Part shown: positions 40,601 through 47,489 of the stretch, in pieces
Layout of the letters: each line of letters starts with the position of its first letter
Position numbering within the stretch: the first letter of the stretch is position 1
NCBI GenBank assembly: GCA_023438065.1
Contig: JAEXRH010000015.1
Span: forward strand, 186,001 to 250,000
DNA length: 64,000 nucleotides
Direction of reading: 5' to 3'
Source: Spirochaetota bacterium
Lineage (GTDB): Bacteria > Spirochaetota > Spirochaetia > Treponematales > Treponemataceae
Notes under the pieces: model-generated
The model's input: only the letters and a program-made list of their open reading frames with translations
Databases searched by the model: none
What the model was told of the DNA's origin: nothing
Made by a program: the position numbers and the translations under genes

Positions 40601-41208
40601 CGCGAAAGCCGGATTACGCGCCCGCCCGCGGAAGAGGCCGCGGGGGGAAGCGCGAGGCTTCCGCCGGAGACGCCGAGATCCGCGACTTCGTCGGCGAGGG
40701 GAATGAGTGAGGCGTTCAGCGAAAGGGCCTTTCCGCCTTCGACGACGACGTTCGCGAGAACCCCGAAGGCCAGGGAGTCGTCGCGCGACCACGCGGAGGC
40801 CGCGTAGGTCTCGAGCGCCCAGGCGAAGGTGGGCGACCCTTTCGAGATGACGATCGGTGACATATCGGGCTTCGCCCGACTCGCCCTGATCACGTAGATT
40901 TCGGGATACGTGCCGGCCGGAAGGCTTGACGCGATATAGATGCTGTCGGATTTCGCGGAAAGGGGACCATAGAGTTTCGCGTCGGAGAAGGCCCCGGTTT
41001 GAAGATAGACATACGTTTCCCCGTCCGCCGCCCTGCCGTCCGATAAAGACGGAAACCGGTTCAACACGGAGGGCGCGGCGATCTCGACGGAGACCTCTGC
41101 GGAAGCCTTGTCGGCAGAAGTCGATGTATCGAGGCCGACAGAACAGGACGAAAGCGCAGAAACGATCAAGATTGCCGCCAAAAAGTTACCCGCGGTTTTC
41201 CTTGTCAT
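37678..41208 (-). CDS. Large surface lipoprotein, paralogue 3, with Pmp-like beta-helix repeats
   Basis: 1176 residues from the ATG preceded by aggagg. Signal peptide NFLAAILIVSALSSC has lipobox LSSC. The N-terminal domain shared with its two downstream neighbours (YVYLQTGAFSDAKLYGPLSA, SLPAGTYPEIYVI) is followed by about 850 residues of repeats in which N-x-A-x(3-8)-GGGIY-type units recur at least a dozen times (for example NEAQAAGGGIYVG, NRAERSGGGIYFAG, NLASGSGGGMYLAG). Such GGA/FxxN-type repeats build right-handed beta-helices in Chlamydia Pmp proteins and other adhesins. No C-terminal autotransporter barrel is present; lipidation probably anchors it. Codon use and GC look like the neighbours. 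A poly-G tract lies upstream of its promoter. Function is inferred only: adhesion or surface variation. Confidence 0.72.
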   Translation of the reverse strand: MTRKTAGNFLAAILIVSALSSCSVGLDTSTSADKASAEVSVEIAAPSVLNRFPSLSDGRAADGETYVYLQTGAFSDAKLYGPLSAKSDSIYIASSLPAGTYPEIYVIRASRAKPDMSPIVISKGSPTFAWALETYAASAWSRDDSLAFGVLANVVVEGGKALSLNASLIPLADEVADLGVSGGSLALPPAASSAGGRVIRLSRIGAALDPSLSVSRLECSVTNLSSDLTGSVSRLVLLSARGEVVGTANPVPAPLAPGRSVALVADYPSDKPDELFLSVEYQGAELAISFELAAIDGRSARFDYYVGDDDSAGSGASASDPMSLGAAFSAIETNRAIAASRPARIILTGDLSLSPSRGYSVTKSVKIVSVGEPAHTIALARGLPFAFISVGDPSTLTRGDLTLENARIAGGGEENPSGGPLVAVSLGSFTMAAGSELSDNVFAAGSGGAVALLGSGAKMTMNSGAIRGCAAADAGAVAAGAGEMFLSGGAIYACEALTGSGGAISLAGGSVRMIGGSIGDCRARDSGGAIAASAGLVSVSGGSIAGCSALSGGAIFASDAASVVVDGTGAIGRSGYPNKAASPDSGGGGIALARKATLTLASGSVSHNEAQAAGGGIYVGPESACVISGGSVSSNIAALQGGGVYVAGSLSVRSSGSAAAVIGGDSLSGGNRALQGGGAYVAPGGSLAIGANARILRNQAGSLGGGAYVASGGKFDHALAENGAVSFNQASRMAGGVFLAESAIRIGSPNWGVSIGSNLTLVNGVSIAVLPDLARRVSVATESALAKAFSGGSEPRYIVLSAGVSYPGTLTVDRDVALGADGADAILSSSNRDAPLVSVRGGRLALCDSIVLSGGTSPIGRSRPLVEVREGSLVIRDDAALVKGVNLDAAVPGGALYLDGGTVTMFGGSIGGSSPGSGNACPTGGGVYVAKGAFTMHGGSVRFNRVSLTRGEGGAGVYSKAGVLTFLGGTVSDNDAREAGGQGGGIFASGGVVSFPEDSTAHVSGNAARAGGGIYLAGNAALRMKAGVIGGEYVEDGNLATENGGGVFAETARGSIAMDGGSVSRNLASGSGGGMYLAGSSQSFTLGGNVAIRENRAERSGGGIYFAGDSVGECSIAESISISGNHVSKDYGLSSGAGVFIDSLPSVYAEFIDAQTCLSGNTDATSVFVVNITKVP

Positions 41209-41245
41209 CCGAGGCCTCCTCTGACGCATAATCGCCAATACTTCG

Positions 41246-41275
41246 ATTATATACCGAACAAACCAATACCTACAA
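41246..41275 (-). promoter_or_regulatory. Promoter of the large lipoprotein gene
   Basis: Minus strand TTGTAG (41275-41270), 18-bp spacer, TATAAT (41251-41246), then an AT-rich leader of about 35 nt with aggagg. It sits in the most AT-rich stretch of the window. Confidence 0.6.
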
Positions 41276-41296
41276 TATTGATAATAAAAAGTCGCG

Positions 41297-41304
41297 CCCC
41301 CCCC
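41297..41304 (-). repeat. Homopolymer: poly-G(8) on the lipoprotein coding strand
   Basis: Eight consecutive C on the plus strand, i.e. G8 on the minus strand, 21 bases upstream of the -35 of the large lipoprotein gene and 10 bases upstream of the metA -35 on the other strand. It is the longest G/C homopolymer I noticed between genes here. Confidence 0.7.
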
Positions 41305-41314
41305 GCGGCGAGAA

Positions 41315-41344
41315 TCGACATTGCGGGAGTTTTCAGGATAGAAT
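41315..41344 (+). promoter_or_regulatory. Promoter of metA
   Basis: TCGACA (41315-41320), 18-bp spacer, TAGAAT (41339-41344), leader of about 25 nt with aaggagg before the ATG at 41376. No SAM-riboswitch-sized leader is present. Confidence 0.5.
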
Positions 41345-41375
41345 ACGGCAAGAAACGCGCACGAAGGAGGACCAG

Positions 41376-42293
41376 ATGCCCGTAAAGATTCCCGCAACCC
41401 TGCCAGCCGCCCGGATACTCACCGAGGAAAACATCTTCGTCATGGACGATCGACGGGCGATGATGCAGGACATCAGGCCGCTCAAGATCGCGATCCTCAA
41501 CCTCATGCCGACCAAAGAGGTTACCGAGACGCAAATCCTCAGGCTGCTCGGCAACACCCCGCTCCAGATCGAGATCACCCTTCTCGCGATGGCGACGCAC
41601 GAGTCGGCGAACACGAGCAGGGAGTACCTCGACGCCTTTTACCAGACCTTCGAGAGCGTCAAGGACACCAAGTTCGACGGTCTCATCATCTCGGGCGCGC
41701 CGGTCGAGAACCTGCCCTTCGAGGAGGTCGACTACTGGCCCGAACTCGTCACGATCATGGACTGGAGCCGGACCCACGTATACAGCACCTTCCACATCTG
41801 CTGGGGCGCGCAGGCCGGGCTTCACCACCACTACGGAATCAACAAGCACAAGCTCGAGGACAAGGCCTTCGGGATCTTCAGCCACCGAGTACTCAATCCC
41901 AAGCACAAGCTCGTGCGCGGTTTCGACGAAACCTTCCTCGCGCCGCACTCGAGGCACACGACGATCCACAAGGAAGACATAGCGAGGGTAAGCGAGCTCG
42001 AGCTCCTCGCCGAGTCGCCGGAGGCGGGCGTCTATCTCGTCGCGAGCCGCGACGGACGGCAGGTCTTCGTCTCGGGACACGGCGAGTACGACGCGGACAC
42101 CCTCGCGCGCGAGTACAATCGCGACGTCGCGAAGGGGCTCAAGATCGAGGTGCCGAAGAACTACTATCCCGACGACAATCCCGCCCACTACCCGCCCGTC
42201 ATGTGGCGCGCGCACGCGAACCTTCTCTTCGTGAACTGGCTCAACTACTTCGTCTACCAGGAAACGCCGTACGACATCGAGAAGATCCATTAA
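41376..42293 (+). CDS. metA: Homoserine O-acyltransferase, probably acetyl-CoA-dependent
   Basis: 305 residues of the MetA family with an ideal aaggagg Shine-Dalgarno. The catalytic Cys142 (TFHICWGAQAG), His235 and Glu237 (SGHGEYDADTL) fall exactly at the family positions. Residue 111 in SGAPVENLPFEEVDYW is Glu: in MetA enzymes Glu111 selects acetyl-CoA, whereas Gly111 (E. coli) selects succinyl-CoA. So the enzyme probably makes O-acetylhomoserine, the first committed step of methionine synthesis from homoserine. No other met gene is adjacent. The gene stands between a divergent lipoprotein gene and a convergent membrane-protein gene. Confidence 0.93.
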   Translation: MPVKIPATLPAARILTEENIFVMDDRRAMMQDIRPLKIAILNLMPTKEVTETQILRLLGNTPLQIEITLLAMATHESANTSREYLDAFYQTFESVKDTKFDGLIISGAPVENLPFEEVDYWPELVTIMDWSRTHVYSTFHICWGAQAGLHHHYGINKHKLEDKAFGIFSHRVLNPKHKLVRGFDETFLAPHSRHTTIHKEDIARVSELELLAESPEAGVYLVASRDGRQVFVSGHGEYDADTLAREYNRDVAKGLKIEVPKNYYPDDNPAHYPPVMWRAHANLLFVNWLNYFVYQETPYDIEKIH

Positions 42294-42309
42294 GCGCGCG
42301 TCCCGTCAG

Positions 42310-42333
42310 GGCGCCGGCCCGGGTTTCGGCGCC
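42310..42333. terminator. Hairpin between convergent metA and the CmpB-like gene
   Basis: Inverted repeat ggcgccg / cggcgcc with a 10-nt loop that itself contains gcccggg. No T-run on either strand. Confidence 0.35.
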
Positions 42334-42354
42334 GCGGCCGCGAGGGAATAACCC

Positions 42355-43863
42355 CTAGCGGCCGGAGCCGCCCGGGCTCACGAAGACCATGTTCGGGTAC
42401 CGCTCGCGCATGAACTCGTCCGGGAAGCGCTCGTCGGCGAGGCGCGTCACGGCGTTCGCCGCGGGAAGCCCTTCGCGCCGGGAAGACCACCGGTATACGG
42501 CCACCGAGGAAACGAGCGAGTCCGCGAGCAACAGCGAGAAAAGGACGATCGACAGCGCCTTCCCGAGCCTGACCGGGACGCGGGCGACGATCCTCGAGAG
42601 CGCGGGGCACGCCTCGCGCACCCACAAGAGGCCGAGAAAGCCCCAAACGAGGGCATAGAGCACGTTCGTGCGCACGTTCACGTTGAGCCGCATGGCGCTG
42701 TATTCCCAGGACACCGAGTGAAAGACGAGCTCCTGCGCGAGACTCGCGAGGTACTCGAAGGCCCCGCCGAGAAGCACGTTATCGACGAACACGCGAAGGT
42801 CCCGGCTCTTCTCGCGCCTCGTGAAGAACGCGGACATGATCACGGCGCCGAATCCGTACACGGGGTTGAACGGCGTGAACAGCAACCCCGCGCGTCGCTC
42901 AAGATAGCCGCGCGTCACGACGCACCAGAGCGACTCGATCATGACGCCGAGAACGCCGGCGACGAAGAAAATCCAGAAAAAACGATAGAAACCGAAACGC
43001 TCGGCGAACCCGGTCGAGAAGGCGTCGATGCCGGGCGCTTCGGCCCCGGGCTCCTCGGCCCGGCGCTTTCTCAACGCGCCGAGAATCCTGAAACCCTCGA
43101 GCTGCAGCGGATGGCGGGCGTTCTTCATCGAGGGGAACGCCCGGAAGATACGGAGCATCCCGCCGGTATGCGCGAGCGCTTCCTCGAGCCGCGCGGCGAG
43201 GCGACCCAGGGCTCCTGTCGCGTCGGCGAGGGCCATCGTCCGCAACTTCGCGAGGCTTCCCCGAAGGTCGCGCTCGTTGAACCATGCGTCGAGTCCGACG
43301 CTCTCGCGGAGGCGCTCGGTGAGCTCCTTGAGGGCGACGAGCTTCTCGCCGATGTGTATGAGGGTCTTGAGGGTAAGGACGAAATCGACGGCGAGAACCG
43401 AGGCGATCGCGAGGGCGATGGTATCGAGGGTTTGTTCCGGAAAAACCGAGAGGAAGGCGACGATCCGGGGGTGGACGAAATGGACCGCGAGCACGCCCAT
43501 AATCCCGAAGAGAAGCGAGTTCCGGAGGCACACCCGGCCGTGGAGATTGAACCGGCGATCGGAGTAATCCCACCACTTCGTGGAAAACACCGCCTCGAGA
43601 GCCCAGCTCGTCAGGTACTCGAGAACCGTGGTCCAGATCACGGACATCGCGAAGAGGATCGCGAGGTTTCCCCGAAACGGGGCGAGCAGGTATATGACGA
43701 TGAGGGCGCCGAAACCGTATATCGGGCACAGCGGCCCGTGCAGGAAACCGCGATTGACGAGCTTTCGCTCGACTATGAGATAGCAATAGGCGACTTCGCT
43801 CAGCCATCCGATGAAGCTGTAGACGACGAATACGAGAAACGCGAACGACAGGCTCACTTTCAT
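42355..43863 (-). CDS. Duplicated CmpB-type (putative type IV ABC-transporter) membrane protein
   Basis: 502 residues with about ten membrane helices. The N-terminal half matches the ABC_trans_CmpB family (FLVFVVYSFIGWLSEVAY, GFLHGPLCPIYGFGALIV, VLEYLTSWALEAVF, KWWDYSDRRFNLHGRV). The C-terminal half repeats the same layout in degraded form (LLFTPFNPVYGFGAVIMS, AFEYLASLAQELVFHSVSWEYS, MRLNVNVRTNVLYAL). An intervening helical segment (about 150-280) includes coiled-coil-like stretches. Function is unknown; despite the name, no ATPase partner is nearby. A TATACT lies 13 bases before the ATG, and the adjacent GGAGG sits directly against it. Confidence 0.72.
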   Translation of the reverse strand: MKVSLSFAFLVFVVYSFIGWLSEVAYCYLIVERKLVNRGFLHGPLCPIYGFGALIVIYLLAPFRGNLAILFAMSVIWTTVLEYLTSWALEAVFSTKWWDYSDRRFNLHGRVCLRNSLLFGIMGVLAVHFVHPRIVAFLSVFPEQTLDTIALAIASVLAVDFVLTLKTLIHIGEKLVALKELTERLRESVGLDAWFNERDLRGSLAKLRTMALADATGALGRLAARLEEALAHTGGMLRIFRAFPSMKNARHPLQLEGFRILGALRKRRAEEPGAEAPGIDAFSTGFAERFGFYRFFWIFFVAGVLGVMIESLWCVVTRGYLERRAGLLFTPFNPVYGFGAVIMSAFFTRREKSRDLRVFVDNVLLGGAFEYLASLAQELVFHSVSWEYSAMRLNVNVRTNVLYALVWGFLGLLWVREACPALSRIVARVPVRLGKALSIVLFSLLLADSLVSSVAVYRWSSRREGLPAANAVTRLADERFPDEFMRERYPNMVFVSPGGSGR

Positions 43864-43935
43864 CCTCCAACGTTTAAGTATACTGAAAAACGCGGGGAAG
43901 AGGCCTGTCGTTCCGTCACTTTTCCGCTATTCGCG

Positions 43936-45549
43936 TCAGGGTCGCGCCATCCTGCCGACCCGCGAGACCGCGAGCTTCGCGAGGGTGTTTATCGCGAGGA
44001 TAAAGAACACGAGCACCGCTCCCGAGGCGAACGCGCGTTCGGAGGCGATGCCCTCGGCGATTATAAGATAGATATGCACGGCGAGGGTCCGCGTCGAGTC
44101 GAAGAGTCCGGCGGTCAGGTTGTAGTTCGAGCCCATCGTGTAGATGAGGGCCGCCGTCTCGCCAAGGGCGCGCCCCGAGGCGAGGATGACCCCCGCCGAG
44201 ATCGCGGGGAAGGCGGCCGGAAGGACGACTCGGAATACCGTCTGGACCCGCGTCGCGCCGAGCGCGAGACTGCCCTCGCGGAAGGAGCGCGGCACCGCCT
44301 TGAGCGCCTCCTCCGCGGTCCGCACGATCGTCGGAAGGATCATGAGCGTCAGCGTGCACGCGCCCGAGATGAGCGATATCCCCCAGCCGAACCCCTGCAC
44401 GAACACGAGCATCCCGAACAGGCCGAAGATGATCGAGGGAACGCCGGCGAGGGTTTCGGTGCCGAGCCTGATGAGGCGGACGAGACGGCCCTCGCGGGCG
44501 TACTCGACGAGGTACACGGCCGCGAAGAGTCCCGGCGGAACCGCGAAAAGAAGGGTAAGCGCGATCATCGCGAGGGTGTTGAGGATGATCGTCGAGATCC
44601 CCCCGATCTTTCCGGAATCTTTCGGGGCCTCGAGGATGAACGCGAGGCTCAGGTTCCTCCCCGACTCCTTGCGGGCGAGACTGAGCGGCGCGAGGCCCGC
44701 CTCCACGACGCGGTTCGCGGGGACGAAGCCCGCGGCGCCGGGGGTCGAGGAAAGAAGGGCGTAATACTCTTCGGACGTCGAAGCCTCGATAACGCGCGCG
44801 CCATGGGCGCCAAGCCCCTTTTCGTCCGAGGACCCGCGATAGCCCGCGCGCTCCGCGTAGGCGCGAAGGGGATCTCCCGCGGGCGGGATCACGACCGTGA
44901 CCGCGAGATTTCTCCCGTCGAACGCGCTCCAGTCCGCGACCTTCCCAGCGACGATCCGGTGGACCGCGGATTCCTCGATCGTGCCGATCCTCCGGTTTCC
45001 CTCGAGCTCGATAACGGAGGGGTTCACCGCGAACGCGACCGTCCGCAGCGCGACGACCTTCACCCGCGCCGTGAGCGCGGGGTCGAGGGAGGCGAAGGCC
45101 TTTGCGTCGACGAGCGCGCACGCGCCCTCGGTCACCGCGACGGTTTCGACCGTCGTCGCCGCGTCGCCGGGATACCCGACGAGCTCGCCGACATAGTCCG
45201 AACCGAGCACGCTCATGCCCCGCGAGGCGACCGCGTCGTCCATGAAGGGATAGAGGTCGACATCCTGTCCGTCCGTCTTCTTCCAGGTCGTGTACTCGTC
45301 GGTGAAGAGGTTCCTGACCTCGTCGAAGGGAAGGACGGAAAGCCTCACGCCGGGATGCGCGACGAACACCGCGCCGTCAAGCGAGTCGCTCTTGTCCGAG
45401 GTGACCGAGTACTCCCTCCGGGCGCTGAAGAAGAAACCGTTCCACAGGATGTAGCCGAGGATCATGAAAAGGCACGCGATCGTGAGCGCGGCCGAGAAGC
45501 GCACGAAGGAAACCTGCGCGAGCTCGCCGATGCGGATCTTTCGTTTCAT
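43936..45549 (-). CDS. pstA: Phosphate ABC transporter permease PstA with large extracytoplasmic insert
   Basis: 537 residues, nearly twice the usual 280-300. After the first transmembrane helix (about 20-40) comes an insert of about 230 residues (about 45-275) before the normal PstA permease core. The core keeps AGVPSIIFGLFGM, TLMILPTIVRTAEEALKAVP and the EAA-loop region GALGATRVQTVFRVVLPAAF-like sequence. The insert looks like a piece of a PstS-type binding protein: a RTVAFAVNPSVIEL strand, then VAGKVADWSAFDG, which parallels the LAGIYAGTILNWKEVGG region of PstS, and later STPGAAGFVPANRV, which parallels TTPGAVGYVGLGF. It would face the periplasm. ATG chosen because aaaggag precedes it and it overlaps the pstC stop (ATGA). 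No pstB follows. Confidence 0.85.
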   Translation of the reverse strand: MKRKIRIGELAQVSFVRFSAALTIACLFMILGYILWNGFFFSARREYSVTSDKSDSLDGAVFVAHPGVRLSVLPFDEVRNLFTDEYTTWKKTDGQDVDLYPFMDDAVASRGMSVLGSDYVGELVGYPGDAATTVETVAVTEGACALVDAKAFASLDPALTARVKVVALRTVAFAVNPSVIELEGNRRIGTIEESAVHRIVAGKVADWSAFDGRNLAVTVVIPPAGDPLRAYAERAGYRGSSDEKGLGAHGARVIEASTSEEYYALLSSTPGAAGFVPANRVVEAGLAPLSLARKESGRNLSLAFILEAPKDSGKIGGISTIILNTLAMIALTLLFAVPPGLFAAVYLVEYAREGRLVRLIRLGTETLAGVPSIIFGLFGMLVFVQGFGWGISLISGACTLTLMILPTIVRTAEEALKAVPRSFREGSLALGATRVQTVFRVVLPAAFPAISAGVILASGRALGETAALIYTMGSNYNLTAGLFDSTRTLAVHIYLIIAEGIASERAFASGAVLVFFILAINTLAKLAVSRVGRMARP

Positions 45550-46433
45550 CGCGTTTGCTCCTTTACCGCGTTCTTGAGCGCGATCTGGATGAAGAGGTTG
45601 AGGCCGAGGATGAAGGCGAATAGGACTATCGCGGTCGAGAAGAGCGCCGTCAGGTGCGTTCCCTCCGCGTAGGACATGTCCGTGATGATGTTCATCGTGA
45701 GGGTACGCACCATCGAGAAGGGGCCGGTCGGCATGATCGGGGCGTTCCCGCCGACGAGGAGGACCGCCATCGTCTCGCCGAGCGCGCGACCCATGCCGAG
45801 CACGATCCCGGTAACGATGCCGGACCTCGCGGCGGGAAGGAGCACCCCGACGATCGTCTGCCACTTGGTCGCGCCGAGCGCCCAGGAGCCCTCGCGGAGA
45901 TCGTTCGGCACGGCGCGGAGCGACACCTCGGTCATGTTGATGATCGTCGGCAAGGTCATGATCGCGAGTATTATCCCGGCGGAAAGGACCGAGTAGCCGC
46001 TCCCTCCCGAGATCTCGCGCACGAGGGGAACGACGAACGCGATGCCGAAAAGCCCGTAAATGACCGACGGGATTCCCGCCAGGAGCTCGACCGCGGAACG
46101 AAGGAAGGACCCGATCCTGCGCTTCGCCATCTCGGCGAGAAAGATCCCCGTCGATACCCCGACGGGGACCGCTATCGCGAGCGAGAGGAAGGTGACGAAA
46201 AACGCCCCGACGATGAACGAGAGGATCCCGTATTCCGGCTTTGCGGCGTCCGAGGGATTCCACTCGGGCGAAAAGAGGAAATGAAAGACGGAAACCTCGC
46301 GGAAAAGCGGAAGGCCGCGATGGAAGATGAAGAGCGTCATGAGAACGACGCTCGCCGTCGATATGAGGGCCGCGGCGAGGAACGCCCGCTCGAGGCCCGA
46401 TTCAAAAAGCCGCTTTACTCGTGTCACGCGCAC
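45546..46433 (-). CDS. pstC: Phosphate ABC transporter permease PstC
   Basis: 295 residues with six membrane helices. Family motifs include AGIPSVIYGLFGIAFVVPL, IMTLPTIINMTEVSLRAVP and the EAA loop region LREGSWALGATKWQTIVGVLLP followed by GMGRALGETMAVLLVGG. With PstA it forms the membrane channel of the high-affinity phosphate importer. The start codon is 97 bases downstream of pstS, separated by a GC hairpin; its stop overlaps the start of pstA. It has the ordinary short extracytoplasmic loop, unlike the enlarged PstA. Confidence 0.93.
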   Translation of the reverse strand: MRVTRVKRLFESGLERAFLAAALISTASVVLMTLFIFHRGLPLFREVSVFHFLFSPEWNPSDAAKPEYGILSFIVGAFFVTFLSLAIAVPVGVSTGIFLAEMAKRRIGSFLRSAVELLAGIPSVIYGLFGIAFVVPLVREISGGSGYSVLSAGIILAIMTLPTIINMTEVSLRAVPNDLREGSWALGATKWQTIVGVLLPAARSGIVTGIVLGMGRALGETMAVLLVGGNAPIMPTGPFSMVRTLTMNIITDMSYAEGTHLTALFSTAIVLFAFILGLNLFIQIALKNAVKEQTR

Positions 46434-46455
46434 CTCGATCGATACCGAAAATCGA

Positions 46456-46483
46456 CGCGCGCCCGAAACGGGTCAGGCGCGCG
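46456..46483 (-). terminator. Hairpin between pstS and pstC (attenuator-like)
   Basis: Minus strand stem cgcgcgcc / ggcgcgcg with a 12-nt loop, followed four bases later by TTTT. Such processing or partial-termination hairpins commonly raise PstS levels above the permeases. Confidence 0.5.
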
Positions 46484-46530
46484 AGGCATGCGGGGAGGGA
46501 ACGTGGGTTCGCCGCCCCGAAAGCCTTCCG

Positions 46531-47355
46531 TTACCTGAGCGGGACGAATCCCGCTTCCTTGACGATGATCCTTCCCCGGGGGGAGAGGACGTAGTCGATG
46601 AACGCCTTCTCGACGCTTCCCGCCTTCGCCTGCCCCTTGGTCGCGAGGAAGAGACTCCGCGAAAGGGGATACGAGGCATCGAGCGCCGTCTTCACCGAGG
46701 GAAGGACCCCGTTGATCGAGAGGGCCTTGCCGCCCGCCTTGGTCACCTCGGAGATGAAGCCGAGGCCGACGTAACCGACCGCGCCGGGGGTAGTGGCGAC
46801 CTTCGCGGCGACCTCGCCGTTTTCCTTCGCGACGAGGGCGTTCTTCGTGAACGAGAGCTTGCCGGGATCGAGCACGATCTCCTTGAAGGCCCCGAAGGTG
46901 CCCGAGGTCTCGTCGCGGTTCACGACGACGATCTTCTCGTCCTTGCCGCCGACCTCCTTCCAGTTGAGGATGGTTCCCGCGTAGATCCCGGCGAGTTGAT
47001 CGCGCGTCAGGTTCGCGACGGGAATATCCTTGTTGACGACGACCGCGAGCGCGTCGCGCGCGATCGCCACGGGAACGAGACCCGCGTCGAGCTCCGACTT
47101 CTTGAGATCGCGCGAGGAGCCCGCGAGGGTGATGGTCCCGTCGGCGAGCTGCTTGAGGCCGGTTCCCGAGCCGAGGCCCTCGTACGAGATGCGGGCGTCG
47201 GGGTTCGTCTTGACGAACTGCTCGATGGCCGCGTTGGCGATCGGCTGCACGGTGGTCGAGCCCCCGAAGGTGAACTTTCCGGAGAACTTGTCGGCGGCGA
47301 AGGCGAGCGTCGAGCCCGCGACGAGCGCGAGGCCGATGGCGACGAATCTTTTCAT
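46531..47355 (-). CDS. pstS: Phosphate-binding protein PstS
   Basis: 274 residues from the ATG that follows ggaggtttttc; an upstream in-frame ATG would begin inside the Shine-Dalgarno itself. Signal peptide FVAIGLALVAGSTLAFA with cleavage after AFA and no lipobox, so it is a soluble periplasmic protein. Binding motifs are FGGSTTVQP near the N-terminus, the LAGSSRD loop and RDETSGTFGAF, which hold phosphate through main-chain and Ser/Thr contacts. PstS delivers phosphate to PstCA. A TTAAC direct repeat with an 11-bp period overlaps the expected -35 region, so it is a likely PhoB target. Confidence 0.95.
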   Translation of the reverse strand: MKRFVAIGLALVAGSTLAFAADKFSGKFTFGGSTTVQPIANAAIEQFVKTNPDARISYEGLGSGTGLKQLADGTITLAGSSRDLKKSELDAGLVPVAIARDALAVVVNKDIPVANLTRDQLAGIYAGTILNWKEVGGKDEKIVVVNRDETSGTFGAFKEIVLDPGKLSFTKNALVAKENGEVAAKVATTPGAVGYVGLGFISEVTKAGGKALSINGVLPSVKTALDASYPLSRSLFLATKGQAKAGSVEKAFIDYVLSPRGRIIVKEAGFVPLR

Positions 47356-47423
47356 GAAAAACCTCCTCAAGGTTTGGTTGCCTTGAAGCTACTCGCGCTC
47401 CGTGAGGCCGCGATCATTATTCG

Positions 47424-47439
47424 GTTAAAAATCCGTTAA
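47424..47439. promoter_or_regulatory. Candidate Pho box between pstS and phoB
   Basis: GTTAA at 47424 and 47435 repeat with an exact 11-bp period (read as TTAAC-6-TTAAC on the minus strand), the helical spacing of PhoB/PhoP boxes. On the minus strand it ends 4 bases before AATAAT, where an activated pstS promoter would lack a good -35. Confidence 0.55.
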
Positions 47440-47453
47440 TTCGCCCGCGGGGA

Positions 47454-47483
47454 GCGACAAACGCGCGTGAAGCGTTGTAAGTT
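47454..47483 (+). promoter_or_regulatory. Possible leaderless promoter of phoB
   Basis: GCGACA (47454-47459), 18-bp spacer, TAAGTT (47478-47483), 6 nt to the ATG at 47490. Weaker than the other leaderless examples. Confidence 0.4.
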
Positions 47484-47489
47484 TTTTAC

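Noticed and set aside
41345..41375. SAM riboswitch or T-box upstream of metA
   Set aside because: Only about 25 nt of leader with a Shine-Dalgarno; no room for a regulatory aptamer.
42718..45672. 984-codon open frame on the plus strand
   Set aside because: Antisense to the CmpB-like and pstA genes, which carry recognisable motifs; the translation is low-complexity charged sequence.
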